DNA of 64,000 bases, taken from Helianthus annuus. Lineage: Eukaryota > Streptophyta > Magnoliopsida > Asterales > Asteraceae. The stretch is from assembly GCF_002127325.2 (NCBI RefSeq), contig NC_035448.2, forward strand, positions 5,603,698-5,667,697, in the 5' to 3' direction. The notes under the pieces were generated by a model. That model saw only the letters and a program-made list of their open reading frames with translations, was not told where the DNA came from and searched no databases. This document shows, in pieces, positions 10,580 through 23,817 of this stretch (positions are counted from its first letter, which is position 1; the number at the start of each line of letters is the position of its first letter). The position numbers and the translations under genes are program-made.

Positions 10580-13500
10580 TGTCACACCCCGATTTCCACG
10601 TGTCACCGGTGGGCCCGGTGTGGGGTACAGTGACGTAGTTGGCATCGTCATAGACAATCAACACAATATAATAATGCACAGCGGAAGCAGAATAGATACA
10701 TTTCAACTTTAATTAAAATGATATATTAAACATCATAAGTAGTTGAAACGGATCCACAGGCGGATCAAATAAAAATAAGAATAAATTGTTCAACAGTTAT
10801 TTGTCGTCCGAGCTTGCGAGACTATAGTGGACGCTCTTAGGAAACAGCCAGCCTAGTTCGTATAGTACCTGCACTTAATCTTTTGGGAAAAATACGTCAG
10901 TTTACACTGGTAAATACAAATCGACTGACTCATTTTGAAAATGATTGAAAATTGATTTAAATGCACAAGGCATAAATATTTTTATTAACTTGGGATATTT
11001 ATGCGATATAAACTTGTGAACGATTTACATGTACCCGTACTTATGGTGGCCCGGGATCTGCTGTCCGGGCTAAAGATTAAATGACACACCACATTAAAGA
11101 GTTATACACGCCGGGTGTACGCCTACACCCCGTGCTCTGGTCGTGGCCATCTTGTAAGATAATGCCAAGGATATCCGGGACACGGTCAATAACCCCCCAA
11201 AGCCTAAAGTAAGACAAGACTGTTTAAACGAGTCGCACAAGCTATTCAAGACTGTACACCCATAAGGTGCAGGACTTGTGCGCCCGATCAAGCGGTATTT
11301 TAAATACCGTACCCCAAGCCCGTATAGGGAAAATAAGTCAAAATGTATTTACCTGAGCAAGTATGTAACACAATCGGTAAGTGTGGTAGCTTTTACTGGG
11401 CCTCCTAATCTGGAACAAAGGTTTATAATTAACCTATTAGATTCCTAACGGGTCTTTTATTTAAGCCTAAGCTTCGACCGGTTAGTTTTAAGTATGATAC
11501 GGTACAAGCGCACGATTAAGCGAAAGACCGGATAGAATGTGATTTAGACCCGACAAGTTTGAATACTTGTATAATATGGGTATACTAAATACATTCTGGA
11601 TTTTGAGATAAAAATGATAACGTTTGACCCGTTTCGGTCAATTTACGCAAACTAGTTACGTAAACCGAACCGAACGCAAAAAGGGCGTTACGGGTAGCCA
11701 AAAGATTCAAATGCAAGTTCCCTGAGATAATATGCTTTAAATATGATATAATATCAGTAAGTCATGTTCTATTATGCCCCGAATAGTTTTAAACTCAATT
11801 TATGCCTTAGAAGGGCATTTTGGTCATTTAAAAGATTATAAAAGAGTCAAATTAGAAATCTGAGTTTCGGGTCTGGTTTATACAGTAAATATACTCCATT
11901 TAACATATTATATCAGTAGGGTATGACCCATATACCAAACTTAACATTTAAAAATCAAACTATGCACCGTAGGGGTATTTTAGTAATTTCACAAGGGCTA
12001 AAACTGCCAAAACTGGAAATCTGAGTTCATATACTTATACTTACTGTTATTATGTGAAAATATGCTAATTACATCAGTAGGTATAAGTCCTATATGTTTA
12101 AAATGAGTATAACGTTTACTATGCGCTAAAAATGCTTAAAGTGCGATTTAACGCCGTTTCCGGGTTTTCAAAATAAATCTGGGATTTTTATATTTCCAGA
12201 ATACTTAAAATAATTTATTTAACATATAAAATCAGTAGGAAAAGGTTTTGGGTCAAAAGAATGCATAAAACTCATTTTATGGCCTAAACGGTCAAAACCG
12301 ACATAAACCGAAATAACTAAGCGATCTAAGATACGATCAGCCAAAAATTAAATAAAAATCATCTAAAATCCCAAAATATTATATGACATCAGTGGGTAAA
12401 AAGTTTTGTATCAAAACGTGGCCAGAAATGGGTTATACGCGAAAAGGGCCGTTTATGTAACTTAAGAATATAGTTTTACGCTAATGGCCATAACTCAAAA
12501 TCTGGACCACCAACTGATCCGAAATTTTCGGTGCAAGTTTATATATTAGAAATAAAGATTTCTACTCTTTCACTTTTCCAAAAATCACGTTTTATATCAA
12601 AAAGGGCAAAATAGTCAACTTTTAAGCATAATCGAAAACATGCAAATGAATCGGCTAAGTATAGACTCAAGCAACAAAATTCCAGAGAGTTTTACCAAAA
12701 TAAAAGTGGTCAAGAATACTCTCAAATACAGATCTCAAACATGCATGTACGAATCCGAATCGATAGTCTATGAAATAGTCGTTTTACAAGACTTTCGGTT
12801 CCGATTCGTATTTATACTAAAGATTGTCGAGTTGATCGTGGTAAAACACATTCTTATATTTATTATAAAGCTATCTATGATGATCAAACAGATTGCATGT
12901 CATTTACATTACCATTTAAGCTGTTTTTCACAAAAACAACTTCTGTTGACTTTTTAGAAACAAGTTTGACTCGACAATTAGCATGCATGTAGTGGGAATC
13001 AGAGATTACCCTTTTGAGGGTTTGTTTCCCACATAAATACCAACATATATCTGGTTTCAATTTGAGAAATGACTGAGTGAAACTCGTTTAATCAAAAATT
13101 CAAAGTATATGAACGATCAGTTTGACTTTTACTAATAATCGATGCAAGAACGAATTAAGGACTAAATTAGAAGCTTACAAAGGTCCTATTGATGCTTAGC
13201 TAACACTTGGAGTCGGCCTTGATGTCCAGAAATGCTCCAGAAGTCCTTGAGAGCTTTTGCAAATTTGGAAGTTCTTGTTCACAACACAAGTGTTTAGTAA
13301 AATGAGCTTTGGATCTGATTTAAGGAGTGATTCAGAGGTTTTAGAGAGGCCACTGTTACCATAGCCATGCAAGACATTTAATTAGAGCAAAAGGAGGTGA
13401 AAAACAGCTGAAATGCACACAAATTCGGACCCAAATCGCTGCTGTTCGCGAGAACCGGAGCTGGGCGCTGGGTCGCGGCCCGCGTAGGGCCTCAGGCGGG

Positions 13501-14117
13501 CGCCTGGGGTCTGCAGTTCCAAACTTTGCCCATTTGTTGCAGTTTTGGTCCCTGTACTTTGGTTGCGATGATTTGGCCATGAATCTTGACTCGTAAACCC
13601 TCGAATCTGGTTTTTAAGAATCTTGGGACATTTACCATCATGGTAATGTCCTCGGATAACTTTGCGCTCAACCGAAAAGCCATGAAATTCGACGTTCACG
13701 CTTTTAACCCCTCAAGTACGGTTTTGGCCATAACTTTCTCATACGTTATCGAAACTTCACGAAATTTTAACCACATATTCTAGTGAGTATATTTTAGCAT
13801 TAAAAAGCTTCGGGTCTGCCAAAAGTTCACTCAGAGGTATAAATTCAACATGTTGACACTTTTGGCCCCTATAGTTTGTAATTCCTCACTTTTGTGCAAT
13901 TTCCGCGTCGTATGACCCATGAACCATCCGTTTAAGGTTATGAACATTATGTAGGGCTATCATAGAGTCTATTTATCCATTGTTGATGCTTTGGACCCTT
14001 ACGTTCCATAGTTTTCACCGTTTGTCACTTTTAGTCCCTCTAAAGTTTGTTTTCACATACCGGAACCTTATGACACGTGTCAAGACATTATTGGACGAAA
14101 TTTTTCGAGGTGTTACA
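10580..14117 (-). repeat. 3' LTR of element A
   Basis: 3,538 bp, partner of 21076-23817 plus 37253-38053. Short open frames on either strand recur at the same place in both LTRs and have no protein character, so they are not reported as genes. Confidence 0.92.
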
Positions 14118-14133
14118 TCCTCACCCCCTTAAA
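14118..14133 (-). other. Polypurine tract of element A
   Basis: The minus strand reads AAGGGGGTGAGGA immediately before the 3' LTR start TGTAACACCTCG, the site of plus-strand priming. Element B has the same motif next to its own LTR (27569-27582). Confidence 0.8.
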
Positions 14134-14153
14134 ATAAATCTCAACCTCGAGAT

Positions 14154-17100
14154 TTACTGAAACAAATGGGGATATTTCTCTTGCATCGTGGATTCCACTT
14201 CCCACGTGTATTCGGGACCTCTACGGGCATCCCATTTGACCTTAACAATAGGCACGTGCTTCCTTCGAAGCTTCTTTACCTGTCGATCCTCAATCGACAA
14301 AGGTTTTTCCACAAATTTCAGACTCTCGTCTATGTGTATATCTGTATGCGGTATAACCAGTGAATCGTCAGCGAAACACTTCTTCAAATTACAGATGCGG
14401 AACACATTATGAATAGCACTAAGCTCCTCAGGCAAGTTTAACTTATAAGCAACTGACCCGACACGTTTGATAATCTCGAAAGGTCCTATATATCTCGGGC
14501 TTAGCTTGCCTTTCTTTCCAAATCGCATCACACCCTTCCAGGGCGATACTTTAAGCAATACTTTATCACCTACATCGAAGTGAAAATCCTTGCGCTTAGG
14601 ATCCGCATAACTTTTCTGCCTATCCCTGGCAGCTTTCAAACGATCGCGAATCTGAACGATCTTGTCTGTCGTCTCAAAGACGATATCTGGTCCTGACAAC
14701 TGGACATCTCCAACTTCTGCCCAACAAATGGGCGATCTACACTTTCTACCGTATAGGGCCTCAAAAGGCGCAGCCTTTATGCTGGAATGGTAGCTATTGT
14801 TGTAGGAGAATTCAATCAGTGGTAGGTTCTTATCCCAACTACCACCCAAGTCGATCGCACATGCACGAAGCATGTCTTCCAAAGTTTGAATAGTACGTTC
14901 ACTCTGACCATCAATCTGAGGATGATAAGCCGTACTAAAATTCAAACGAGTGCCCAACGATTGTTGGAAACTCTTCCAAAAATGCGACGTATATCTAGTA
15001 TCTCTATCGGAGATAATAGATATAGGTATACCATGTAACGCTACAATCTTATCGACGTATAATTGGGCTAACATATCTGAGCTATACGTCTCCTTGATGG
15101 GTAGAAAATGAGCTGACTTAGTCAGTCTATCTACTATGACCCATATGGTATCATTTCCCTTTTTCGTCTTCGGCAACTTGGTGATGAAATCCATTGTCAC
15201 CATTTCCCATTTCCACTTGGGAATTTCAGGTTGCTGAAGCAAACCTGACGGCTTCTGATGCTCAGCCTTGACTTGCGCACAAGTCAAACATTTAGCTACA
15301 TGCTCAGCTACTGACTTTTTCAAACCAATCCACCAGTAGTTTGCTTTCAAATCCTGGTACATCTTATCAGCTCCAGGATGAACGGAATATTTAGAGCTGT
15401 GGGCTTCCTGGAGGATAACATCCCGAAGTCCTCCATAGACTGGAACCCATATTCGTCCGTTTAGTCGTAGCATTCCATCTTTGTCGTAGGATAACTGCTC
15501 CTCAGTTACTCCTAACTTTTCTGCAGGATAGTTAGCTTCCAGCACAGCTTCCTTCTGTGCAGCTAACACCCTTTCATTCAAATTATTTCTTATTTCAATG
15601 CGCTTGGCATTGATTCTGATTGGTTTCACCCTTTCCTTTCTGCTTAAGGCGTCGGCAACTACATTTGCCTTGCCTGGATGGTATCTTATCTCGCAGTCAT
15701 AATCATTTAGAGTTTCCATCCATCGCCTTTGTCGCATGTTCAATTCCTTCTGATTGAACAAGTGTTGAAGACTCTTGTGATCCGAATAAATTATACACTT
15801 GGTTCCATACAAGTAATGTCTCCATAGCTTCAAAGCAAACACAACCGCACCCAATTCCAAATCGTGGGTGGTGTAATTCTTCTCGTGCACCTTTAGCTGG
15901 CGAGAAGCGTAGGCAATGACTTTGCCTTTCTGCATGAGTACGCAACCCATGCCAGTATGTGATGCGTCACAATACACCACAAATTCCTCTATTCCATCAG
16001 GCAATGTCAACACTGGCGCATTGCTCAGCTTCTTCTTCAGAATATCGAAGGATTCCTGCTGCTTAGGGCCCCAATCGAACTTAATCTTCTTGCGAGTCAA
16101 CGAAGTTAGGGGCGCAACAATTCTTGAAAAGTTCTCGATAAATCGCCTATAATATCCTGCCAATCCGAGGAAACTGCGAATCTCGGTAGGAGTCTTCGGC
16201 TCCTGCCAGTTCATGACTGCTTCTACTTTAGCGGGATCTACTTGGATACCACGCTCACTTACTACATGTCCAAGGAACTGGACTTCTCGAAGCCAAAATT
16301 CACACTTCGAAAATTTGGCATAAAGTTTCTCCTGATGCAGAAGTTTGAGAATACAACGAAGGTGTTTCTCATGGTCAGCTTGGCTCTTCGAGTAGATAAG
16401 GATGTCGTCAATAAAGACGATAACGAATTTATCTAGATAGGGCTTGCAGACACGATTCATGAGATCCATGAATGCGGCTGGTGCATTGGTGAGCCCAAAC
16501 GGCATCACTAGGAACTCGTAATGTCCGTAACGAGTCCTAAACGCTGTCTTGTGCACATCTTCATCTTTGACCTTCAACTGATGATAACCTGACCTCAGGT
16601 CAATCTTGGAGAAGTAACTTGCTCCTTGCAACTGATCGAACAGATCGTCGATCCTGGGTAACGGATACCTATTCTTGATAGTGACTTTGTTAAGCTCACG
16701 GTAATCGATGCACAGACGCATCGATCCATCCTTCTTTTTAACGAACAAGATTGGTGCTCCCCAAGGAGACGAGCTAGGTCTAATAAAACCTTTAACTAAC
16801 AAATCATCCAACTGCGTCCTCAACTCCTTCATCTCCGTTGGTGCCAATCTGTATGGTGCTCTTGCTACTGGCGCTGCACCTGGGATGATGTCTATCCGAA
16901 ACTCCACTTGCCTATCCGGTGGCAAACCGGGGAGTTCTTCAGGAAATACTTCAGGGTATTCTGAGATAACAGGGATATCTTCAATCTTAGGCTTCGGCTC
17001 ATCAATGGTAACTTGTGCCATATAAATGACACATCCTTTCTGCATGCATCTGGATGCCTTGAGCATGGACACTTGCTCAGGCAATCCATGCTGGGTATCT

Positions 17101-18728
17101 CCTTGAATAGTAAGTGACTCACCAGACGGAGTCTTAACTATTACTTGCTTTCTATTGCACAGAATCTGGGCTTGGTTACTCGACAACCAATCCATGCCTA
17201 TCACTATATCAAATCCAGCTAGCTTAAAGGGAAGCAAGGATAACGGGAAGGAATGATTCCTAATGGATATAACACATCCATCTAGAACAGTCGAGGCGGT
17301 TTCTATGGTTCCGTCGGCTAATTCCACCTCATATTTCACGCTTAAGGTTTTAACAGGAAGGTTCAACAATTTACAAAACTTATCATCTATAAACGACTTA
17401 TCAGCTCCTGAATCAAACAAGACTCTAGCAAAAACATCATTTACAAGAAACGTACCTGTAATGACGTTGTCGTCAAGAACTGCCTCCTTGGCGTCCATTC
17501 TGAAGACTCTCGCATTAGTCTTCTTCCCATCGTCAGCTTTCTTTGCATTCTTTGGGCAATTTGGCCGGATATGCCCTTTTTCGTTGCAACCAAAACAAGT
17601 TGCATCCTTCAGCTTCTTGCAATCTAAGGCTTTATGATCCGTGGACTTGCAGATTCCACATCGCCTTTCTTGAGACTGGGATTTCGCTTCCAAACGACAT
17701 TTCCCAAAATGGTGTCTCTTGCAGTTCTTGCATCTGGGTTTTTCACCCGACTGATCTCCTTTCTTGAACCCCGACCCTTTCTTATGGTCGTTGTTCCCTC
17801 TGTGTCGTTTCTCAGATCTTCGTGAGGTGTCATCCTCACGTTTCCTTTTGTTTTCATCTGAGCTCTTCATAGCTCTCAGTCTGACTACATCTTGAGTGAG
17901 GGAGAGGGATAGATCAGCTACAGATCTAAATGTCGTAGGCCTTGAAGCCTTGACGCTTGCCTTTATCTCCGGTGCCAGACCCCCAATAAATCGAGCAATC
18001 CTTCGCGGCTCCGGGGTCACTAGATAAGGCACTAACCGAGACAAGGTGTTGAACGTAGTAAGATACGCTTGACAATCGAGGTTCTTCATAACTAGGGATA
18101 CAAAATCCGATTCAATCCTTTCGACCTCATGCTGCGGGCAGAAATTCTCCTTGATCAGGGCCACAAACTGTTCCCATGACAAACCGTACAGTGTGGCCTT
18201 ACCGGCAGCTTGTAGGAGTGACTTCCACCATGCTAACGCATCTCCCTTGAACGACTGGGACACGTACTTCACGACGTCCCTATCAGCACACCCGCTGATA
18301 TCAACCACAGTATCTATCTCATCAATCCACGTCATGCAATCTACTGCTCCTTTTTCCCTAGTAAAATCTCTAGGTTTGCAAGATACGAAATATTTGTACG
18401 TACAGGACTTGCTGTGCGTATCATGCTTCAGCTTGCCTTCTTGCTTAGGAATACTGCTGTGGTTGGAGGAGTGATTATCCTCCTCATTCTTCTTCGGCTC
18501 ACTCTTTTTAGAAGGTGGCTTACTATGAGCCTCAGAATGAGTCTTGGGCTTTATGTGCGACACTGTTCGGGTCCTACTCCGAGTACCGCTAGATTCTCTG
18601 AATTGCCTATCCATAGCTTTGGCAACAGCGTTATCTATCAGTGCTTGCAATTCCTCACCAGTGACGTGAATCCTGGTATTATCTGGGTGTTCTCCAGAAT
18701 GACTGTTGGTCTCCTCCGATTTGGCCAT
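14154..18728 (-). CDS. Gag-pol polyprotein of a Tekay-like Ty3/gypsy retrotransposon
   Basis: A single 1,524-residue frame with ATG at 18726-18728. Domains in order: gag capsid-like region about 110-285; three Cys/His clusters at 333-344, 357-370 and 378-391 (the last canonical, [14 protein letters not shown]); protease DSGAD 439-443; reverse transcriptase about 640-830 with catalytic FIDD at 772-775; RNase H with DAS at 921-923, Glu957 and Asp983. Integrase follows, with zinc residues His1110/His1117/Cys1147/Cys1150 and catalytic Asp1180, Asp1241, Glu1277. It ends in a chromodomain-like segment of about 1470-1524 ([15 protein letters not shown]), thought to guide integration into chromatin. 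No stop or frameshift is visible. One oddity is HPQIDGQSE, with Ile where Thr is usual in this lineage. The integrase could still be active because the catalytic triad is intact. Confidence 0.95.
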   Translation of the reverse strand: MAKSEETNSHSGEHPDNTRIHVTGEELQALIDNAVAKAMDRQFRESSGTRSRTRTVSHIKPKTHSEAHSKPPSKKSEPKKNEEDNHSSNHSSIPKQEGKLKHDTHSKSCTYKYFVSCKPRDFTREKGAVDCMTWIDEIDTVVDISGCADRDVVKYVSQSFKGDALAWWKSLLQAAGKATLYGLSWEQFVALIKENFCPQHEVERIESDFVSLVMKNLDCQAYLTTFNTLSRLVPYLVTPEPRRIARFIGGLAPEIKASVKASRPTTFRSVADLSLSLTQDVVRLRAMKSSDENKRKREDDTSRRSEKRHRGNNDHKKGSGFKKGDQSGEKPRCKNCKRHHFGKCRLEAKSQSQERRCGICKSTDHKALDCKKLKDATCFGCNEKGHIRPNCPKNAKKADDGKKTNARVFRMDAKEAVLDDNVITGTFLVNDVFARVLFDSGADKSFIDDKFCKLLNLPVKTLSVKYEVELADGTIETASTVLDGCVISIRNHSFPLSLLPFKLAGFDIVIGMDWLSSNQAQILCNRKQVIVKTPSGESLTIQGDTQHGLPEQVSMLKASRCMQKGCVIYMAQVTIDEPKPKIEDIPVISEYPEVFPEELPGLPPDRQVEFRIDIIPGAAPVARAPYRLAPTEMKELRTQLDDLLVKGFIRPSSSPWGAPILFVKKKDGSMRLCIDYRELNKVTIKNRYPLPRIDDLFDQLQGASYFSKIDLRSGYHQLKVKDEDVHKTAFRTRYGHYEFLVMPFGLTNAPAAFMDLMNRVCKPYLDKFVIVFIDDILIYSKSQADHEKHLRCILKLLHQEKLYAKFSKCEFWLREVQFLGHVVSERGIQVDPAKVEAVMNWQEPKTPTEIRSFLGLAGYYRRFIENFSRIVAPLTSLTRKKIKFDWGPKQQESFDILKKKLSNAPVLTLPDGIEEFVVYCDASHTGMGCVLMQKGKVIAYASRQLKVHEKNYTTHDLELGAVVFALKLWRHYLYGTKCIIYSDHKSLQHLFNQKELNMRQRRWMETLNDYDCEIRYHPGKANVVADALSRKERVKPIRINAKRIEIRNNLNERVLAAQKEAVLEANYPAEKLGVTEEQLSYDKDGMLRLNGRIWVPVYGGLRDVILQEAHSSKYSVHPGADKMYQDLKANYWWIGLKKSVAEHVAKCLTCAQVKAEHQKPSGLLQQPEIPKWKWEMVTMDFITKLPKTKKGNDTIWVIVDRLTKSAHFLPIKETYSSDMLAQLYVDKIVALHGIPISIISDRDTRYTSHFWKSFQQSLGTRLNFSTAYHPQIDGQSERTIQTLEDMLRACAIDLGGSWDKNLPLIEFSYNNSYHSSIKAAPFEALYGRKCRSPICWAEVGDVQLSGPDIVFETTDKIVQIRDRLKAARDRQKSYADPKRKDFHFDVGDKVLLKVSPWKGVMRFGKKGKLSPRYIGPFEIIKRVGSVAYKLNLPEELSAIHNVFRICNLKKCFADDSLVIPHTDIHIDESLKFVEKPLSIEDRQVKKLRRKHVPIVKVKWDARRGPEYTWEVESTMQEKYPHLFQ

Positions 18729-19588
18729 TGTAGCTTTAAGCTACATAAAAGGACAAGGTCTTATTTAGAAACCTAACAGTATTATCGTTCTTAAACGATT
18801 TATTAACCATGGTATTAAGAACCATAATAGTTAATTTATTTAAATTTCATTCAGCACTTTTAATAGCAACTATATTATGGAATGAAATATATATATTGGC
18901 ACAATAGGCCTAGTCACTTCGGACAACTTACTAAATTATAAATTTAGATTTTTATAGGATTAGCATCGTATAATTAAACAAGTAACCCTTTACTAGGCAG
19001 GGAGTCATAAATCACAACTGCCACTATATGACATAGTCATAACCCGTAGGTATCAAGTCATAAACAGACTTGTGTACAGATATAATCTGTAGATAATTTT
19101 ATTAAAAAAAGGGTGGCTTGTGTGATTCCACAGATCACGTTTAGCCAGGAATGTTAACATGTTTACAAATGTTAACAGAGATTTGAATCTTTTCAACCAG
19201 GTTTTACCATATTAGCTAGGCCTGTTAATAAGGCATTCAAGCTAGGTTCTACCTTACTAAGATTCTTATTAAAATGGCAAATCAAATAAAAATTGATATT
19301 TTCCATTTATTTTAGTTATTATATTCATGCACATAGATAAAATGAGAAATTCAAATTAACTATTTCAAATTTCAAATAAAGCACTAGTACATCTTTGCCC
19401 TAAACGGGACTTTAATTCAAATAACATGAATAACATGCCCGCGCAGGGGCTAAACAACTAACAACAACAACAAATAAAATAAAACAAACCCACGCAGGGG
19501 TTAACAGAATAACATACCCACGCAGGGGTAGAATAAGAGAATAGATGTCCACGCAGGGACATGAGTAAAAGAGCTAACAACAAAGGAT
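18729..19588 (-). other. Leader region between extra ORF and gag-pol of element A
   Basis: Non-coding. The part at 19020-19310 is closely matched at 32760-33040 in element B (shared words such as CAGATATAATCTGTAGATAA), so it is a conserved piece of the family's untranslated region. At 19438-19565 four short repeats of the type CCCACGCAGGGG follow one another. Confidence 0.55.
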
Positions 19589-20866
19589 TCAACGATCCTT
19601 CTTACTCTTACCCTTGAGCAAATCAAACATCTTCTTGAACATGCCATCGTTGCCTCGGCGATCAGCTCGCATCTCATGTTGCAAATCACGTCGTACATTG
19701 TTTATTCCTTGCAGGATTTCCTGAACCTGCGGCGGCGACATCATAGGTGCCGGCGGTGGTGGCCGGTACTGCTGTGGCTGCGATGGCTGCTGGTAGCCCT
19801 GCGGTGGGAAACCAAAAGCTGATGGTCCCGTAGCCCAGGGACCTCCAAATGTACTCTCCTGGTTGAGAGGGTTGTAGCCTGAGGCTAACCAATAGGGATC
19901 TCCCGTATAATCATAACCGGGAGGGAAAGTCGGCTCAAACGGGTTGAACTGCGCTGCGCTGGCGTAAGCCGGAATCGGCTCTCCGAAGTTCTGCGGCGGC
20001 AGAGGCGGAATCGGCGCAGAAGTGACCTCCGAAACGGGATGCGGAGACTCCCCCATCTCGGACTCCTCATGAAGAGGTGAGTAGCGGCTGCTACCAATGT
20101 GTGGAGGGGTACCAATGCGAATCCCTCCTCGCGTAGACATACGCGCATTCCTCCGTGGCCTCTGAGGCGGAGGAGGCAAAACTGGTGGTGGCGGTGGCGA
20201 CGGAGTGATCACGTCGCGCCAGAGGGCCTCAGATAGGTCCTGCTGCAAGGGCGGCTGCTGAAGCTGCTGCTGCTGAGAGTGGTGCTGCGAGTGCACCGGC
20301 GAACCATGGCGAGACTGGAGCATCAGAGAGTTGTGGTGGCTGGGGGTGTAATACCAATCGTGCTGCCTGAACTTCTCCTCAAAGCTATCAACACCATTGT
20401 AGGGTGATCCCCTAAATGGTGACTCATCCGATATCTCGATGGGATGGTTGGGCGTACCTGACGGTGGCAGTGAAGGGTCCGTGTCCTCGTCAACTTCCAT
20501 CTCGTGACCACCAGAGAAGTGGTCTTCAGGTCCTAGTGGGTTATGACCCACTGGCTCATCCAAGAAAGCGTCAGGGTTGTATAGGCCCTGATAAGCTGGT
20601 GCTGGGATGTGGTGAGGTGACTGACGAAGAGGTATATAAGATCCATGGGAACCATGGGGCCCATTTTCCGAGTGGGGCCCAAATGATTGGGGTAGTGATG
20701 GCGAAGTGCTCGCAGATACCGAGTGCCTGGCTGGCTCGGCAAATGATCTCCAAATATCGTTGGCTGCGGTGTTGTGCGACGCTGATGGAGCTCGCCTGTG
20801 TGAGGGTCCTGCCTCATGATCGTGCGATGTGGCGAATCCTCCTCGTCCTCGCATACGTGGCGGCAT
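19589..20866 (-). CDS. Additional proline/glutamine-rich ORF upstream of gag-pol in element A
   Basis: I do not recognise the product. From the ATG at 20864-20866 (MPPRMRGRGG) it is 425 residues. The frame is also open for 32 hydrophobic codons upstream, but an acceptor-like TTTTTGACAG lies at 20874-20883, just before the chosen start, so the upstream part may be an intron or leader. The protein is rich in Pro, Ser, Gln and His, with a QQQQLQQ stretch, a PPPPPVLPPPPQ run in mid-protein, an RMSTRGG basic patch, and a basic C-terminus (LLKGKSKKDR) after a possible short helix. It has no retroviral catalytic motif. It lies between the PBS and gag on the same strand, and the related element B lacks it. 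It is an accessory ORF of this lineage whose function is unknown. Confidence 0.65.
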   Translation of the reverse strand: MPPRMRGRGGFATSHDHEAGPSHRRAPSASHNTAANDIWRSFAEPARHSVSASTSPSLPQSFGPHSENGPHGSHGSYIPLRQSPHHIPAPAYQGLYNPDAFLDEPVGHNPLGPEDHFSGGHEMEVDEDTDPSLPPSGTPNHPIEISDESPFRGSPYNGVDSFEEKFRQHDWYYTPSHHNSLMLQSRHGSPVHSQHHSQQQQLQQPPLQQDLSEALWRDVITPSPPPPPVLPPPPQRPRRNARMSTRGGIRIGTPPHIGSSRYSPLHEESEMGESPHPVSEVTSAPIPPLPPQNFGEPIPAYASAAQFNPFEPTFPPGYDYTGDPYWLASGYNPLNQESTFGGPWATGPSAFGFPPQGYQQPSQPQQYRPPPPAPMMSPPQVQEILQGINNVRRDLQHEMRADRRGNDGMFKKMFDLLKGKSKKDR

Positions 20867-21060
20867 GATGAACCTGTCAAAAATTAAACAAGTTGCACAA
20901 CAAAATATATAAGACAAAGCTAATAATAAAAATAATGATAAAATAAACGAAATGTCGAACATTTCCTAAGTTCTTTGTCTAGACTCGAAAATTCGAGGAT
21001 TGTGCAATTGTGTAACTGAGATTAAACACAAGGGACTAGTGTTTAATTCACTCAGCGTTG

Positions 21061-21072
21061 GCTCTGATACCA
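21061..21072 (-). other. Primer-binding site of element A (initiator tRNA-Met type)
   Basis: The minus strand reads TGGTATCAGAGC three bases after the 5' LTR. This is the widely used tRNA-iMet-complementary site for minus-strand priming. Confidence 0.9.
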
Positions 21073-21075
21073 ACC

Positions 21076-23817
21076 TGTCACACCCCGATTTCCACGTGTC
21101 ACCGGTGGGCCCGGTGTGGGGTACAGTGACGTAGTTGGCATCGTCATAGACAATCAACACAATATAATAATGCACAGCGGAAGCAGAATAGATACATTTC
21201 AACTTTAATTAAAATGATATATTAAACATCATAAGTAGTTGAAACGGATCCACAGGCGGATCAAATAAAAATAAGAATAAATTGTTCAACAGTTATTTGT
21301 CGTCCGAGCTTGCGAGACTATAGTGGACGCTCTTAGGAAACAGCCAGCCTAGTTCGTATAGTACCTGCACTTAATCTTTTGGGAAAAATACGTCAGTTTA
21401 CACTGGTAAATACAAATCGACTGACTCATTTTGAAAATGATTGAAAATTGATTTAAATGCACAAGGCATAAATATTTTTATTAACTTGGGATATTTATGC
21501 GATATAAACTTGTGAACGATTTACATGTACCCGTACTTATGGTGGCCCGGGATCTGCTGTCCGGGCTAAAGATTAAATGACACACCACATTAAAGAGTTA
21601 TACACGCCGGGTGTACGCCTACACCCCGTGCTCTGGTCGTGGCCATCTTGTAAGATAATGCCAAGGATATCCGGGACACGGTCAATAACCCCCCAAAGCC
21701 TAAAGTAAGACAAGACTGTTTAAACGAGTCGCACAAGCTATTCAAGACTGTACACCCATAAGGTGCAGGACTTGTGCGCCCGATCAAGCGGTATTTTAAA
21801 TACCGTACCCCAAGCCCGTATAGGGAAAATAAGTCAAAATGTATTTACCTGAGCAAGTATGTAACACAATCGGTAAGTGTGGTAGCTTTTACTGGGCCTT
21901 CTAATCTGGAACAAAGGTTTATAATTAACCTATTAGATTCCTAACGGGTCTTTTATTTAAGCCTAAGCTTCGACCGGTTAGTTTTAAGTATGATACGGTA
22001 CAAGCGCACGATTAAGCGAAAGACCGGATAGAATGTGATTTAGACCCGACAAGTTTGAATACTTGTATAATATGGGTATACTAAATACATTCTGGATTTT
22101 GAGATAAAAATGATAACGTTTGACCCGTTTCGGTCAATTTACGCAAACTAGTTACGTAAACCGAACCGAACGCAAAAAGGGCGTTACGGGTAGCCAAAAG
22201 AGTCAAATGCAAGTTCCCTGAGATAATATGCTTTAAATATGATATAATATCAGTAAGTCATGTTCTATTATGCCCCGAATAGTTTTAAACTCAATTTATG
22301 CCTTAGAAGGGCATTTTGGTCATTTAAAAGATTATAAAAGAGTCAAATTAGAAATCTGAGTTTCGGGTCTGGTTTATACAGTAAATATACTCCATTTAAC
22401 ATATTATATCAGTAGGGTATGACCCATATACCAAACTTAACATTTAAAAATCAAACTATGCACCGTAGGGGTATTTTAGTAATTTCACAAGGGCTAAAAC
22501 TGCCAAAACTGGAAATCTGAGTTCATATACTTATACTTACTGTTATTATGTGAAAATATGCTAATTACATCAGTAGGTATAAGTCCTATATGTTTAAAAT
22601 GAGTATAACGTTTACTATGCGCTAAAAATGCTTAAAGTGCGATTTAACGCCGTTTCCGGGTTTTCAAAATAAATCTGGGATTTTTATATTTCCAGAATAC
22701 TTAAAATAATTTATTTAACATATAAAATCAGTAGGAAAAGGTTTTGGGTCAAAAGAATGCATAAAACTCATTTTATGGCCTAAACGGTCAAAACCGACAT
22801 AAACCGAAATAACTAAGCGATCTAAGATACGATCAGCCAAAAATTAAATAAAAATCATCTAAAATCCCAAAATATTATATAACATCAGTGGGTAAAAAGT
22901 TTTGTATCAAAACGTGGCCAGAAATGGGTTATACGCGAAAAGGGCCGTTTATGTAACTTAAGAATATAGTTTTACGCTAATGGCCATAACTCAAAATCTG
23001 GACCACCAACTGATCCGAAATTTTCGGTGCAAGTTTATATATTAGAAATAAAGATTTCTACTCTTTCACTTTTCCAAAAATCACGTTTTATATCAAAAAG
23101 GGCAAAATAGTCAACTTTTAAGCATAATCGGAAACATGCAAATGAATCGGCTAAGTATAGACTCAAGCAACAAAATTCCAGAGAGTTTTACCAAAATAAA
23201 AGTGGTCAAGAATACTCTCAAATACAGATCTCAAACATGCATGTACGAATCCGAATCGATAGTCTATGAAATAGTCGTTTTACAAGACTTTCGATTCCGA
23301 TTCGTATTTATACTAAAGATTGTCGAGTTGATCGTGGTAAAACACATTCTTATATTCATTATAAAGCTATCTATGATGATCAAACAGATTGCATGTCATT
23401 TACATTACCATTTAAGCTATTTTTCACAAAAACAACTTCTGTTGACTTTTTAGAAACAAGTTTGACTCGACAATTAGCATGCATGTAGTGGGAATCAGAG
23501 ATTACCCTTTTAAGGGTTTGTTTCCCACATAAATACCAACATATATCTGGTTTCAATTTGAGAAATGACTGAGTGAAACTCGTTTAATCAGAAAGTCAAA
23601 GTATATGAACGATCAGTTTGACTTTTACTAATAATCGATGCAAGAACGAATTAAGGACTAAATTAGAAGCTTACAAAGGTCCTATTGATGCTTAGCTAAC
23701 ACTTGGAGTCGGCCTTGATGTCCAGAAATGCTCCAGAAGTCCTTGAGAGCTTTTGCAAATTTGGAAGTTCTTGTTCACAACACAAGTGTTTAGTAAAATG
23801 AGCCTTGGATCTGATTT
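21076..23817 (-). repeat. 5' LTR of element A, U5-proximal part
   Basis: Matches 10580-13321 with about ten substitutions by eye. It is interrupted after CTGATTT by element B and continues at 37253. Confidence 0.92.

Noticed and set aside
11094..11291. 65-residue minus frame, identical at 21590-21787
   Set aside because: It lies in the two LTRs of element A and is duplicated with them; no start context or protein character.
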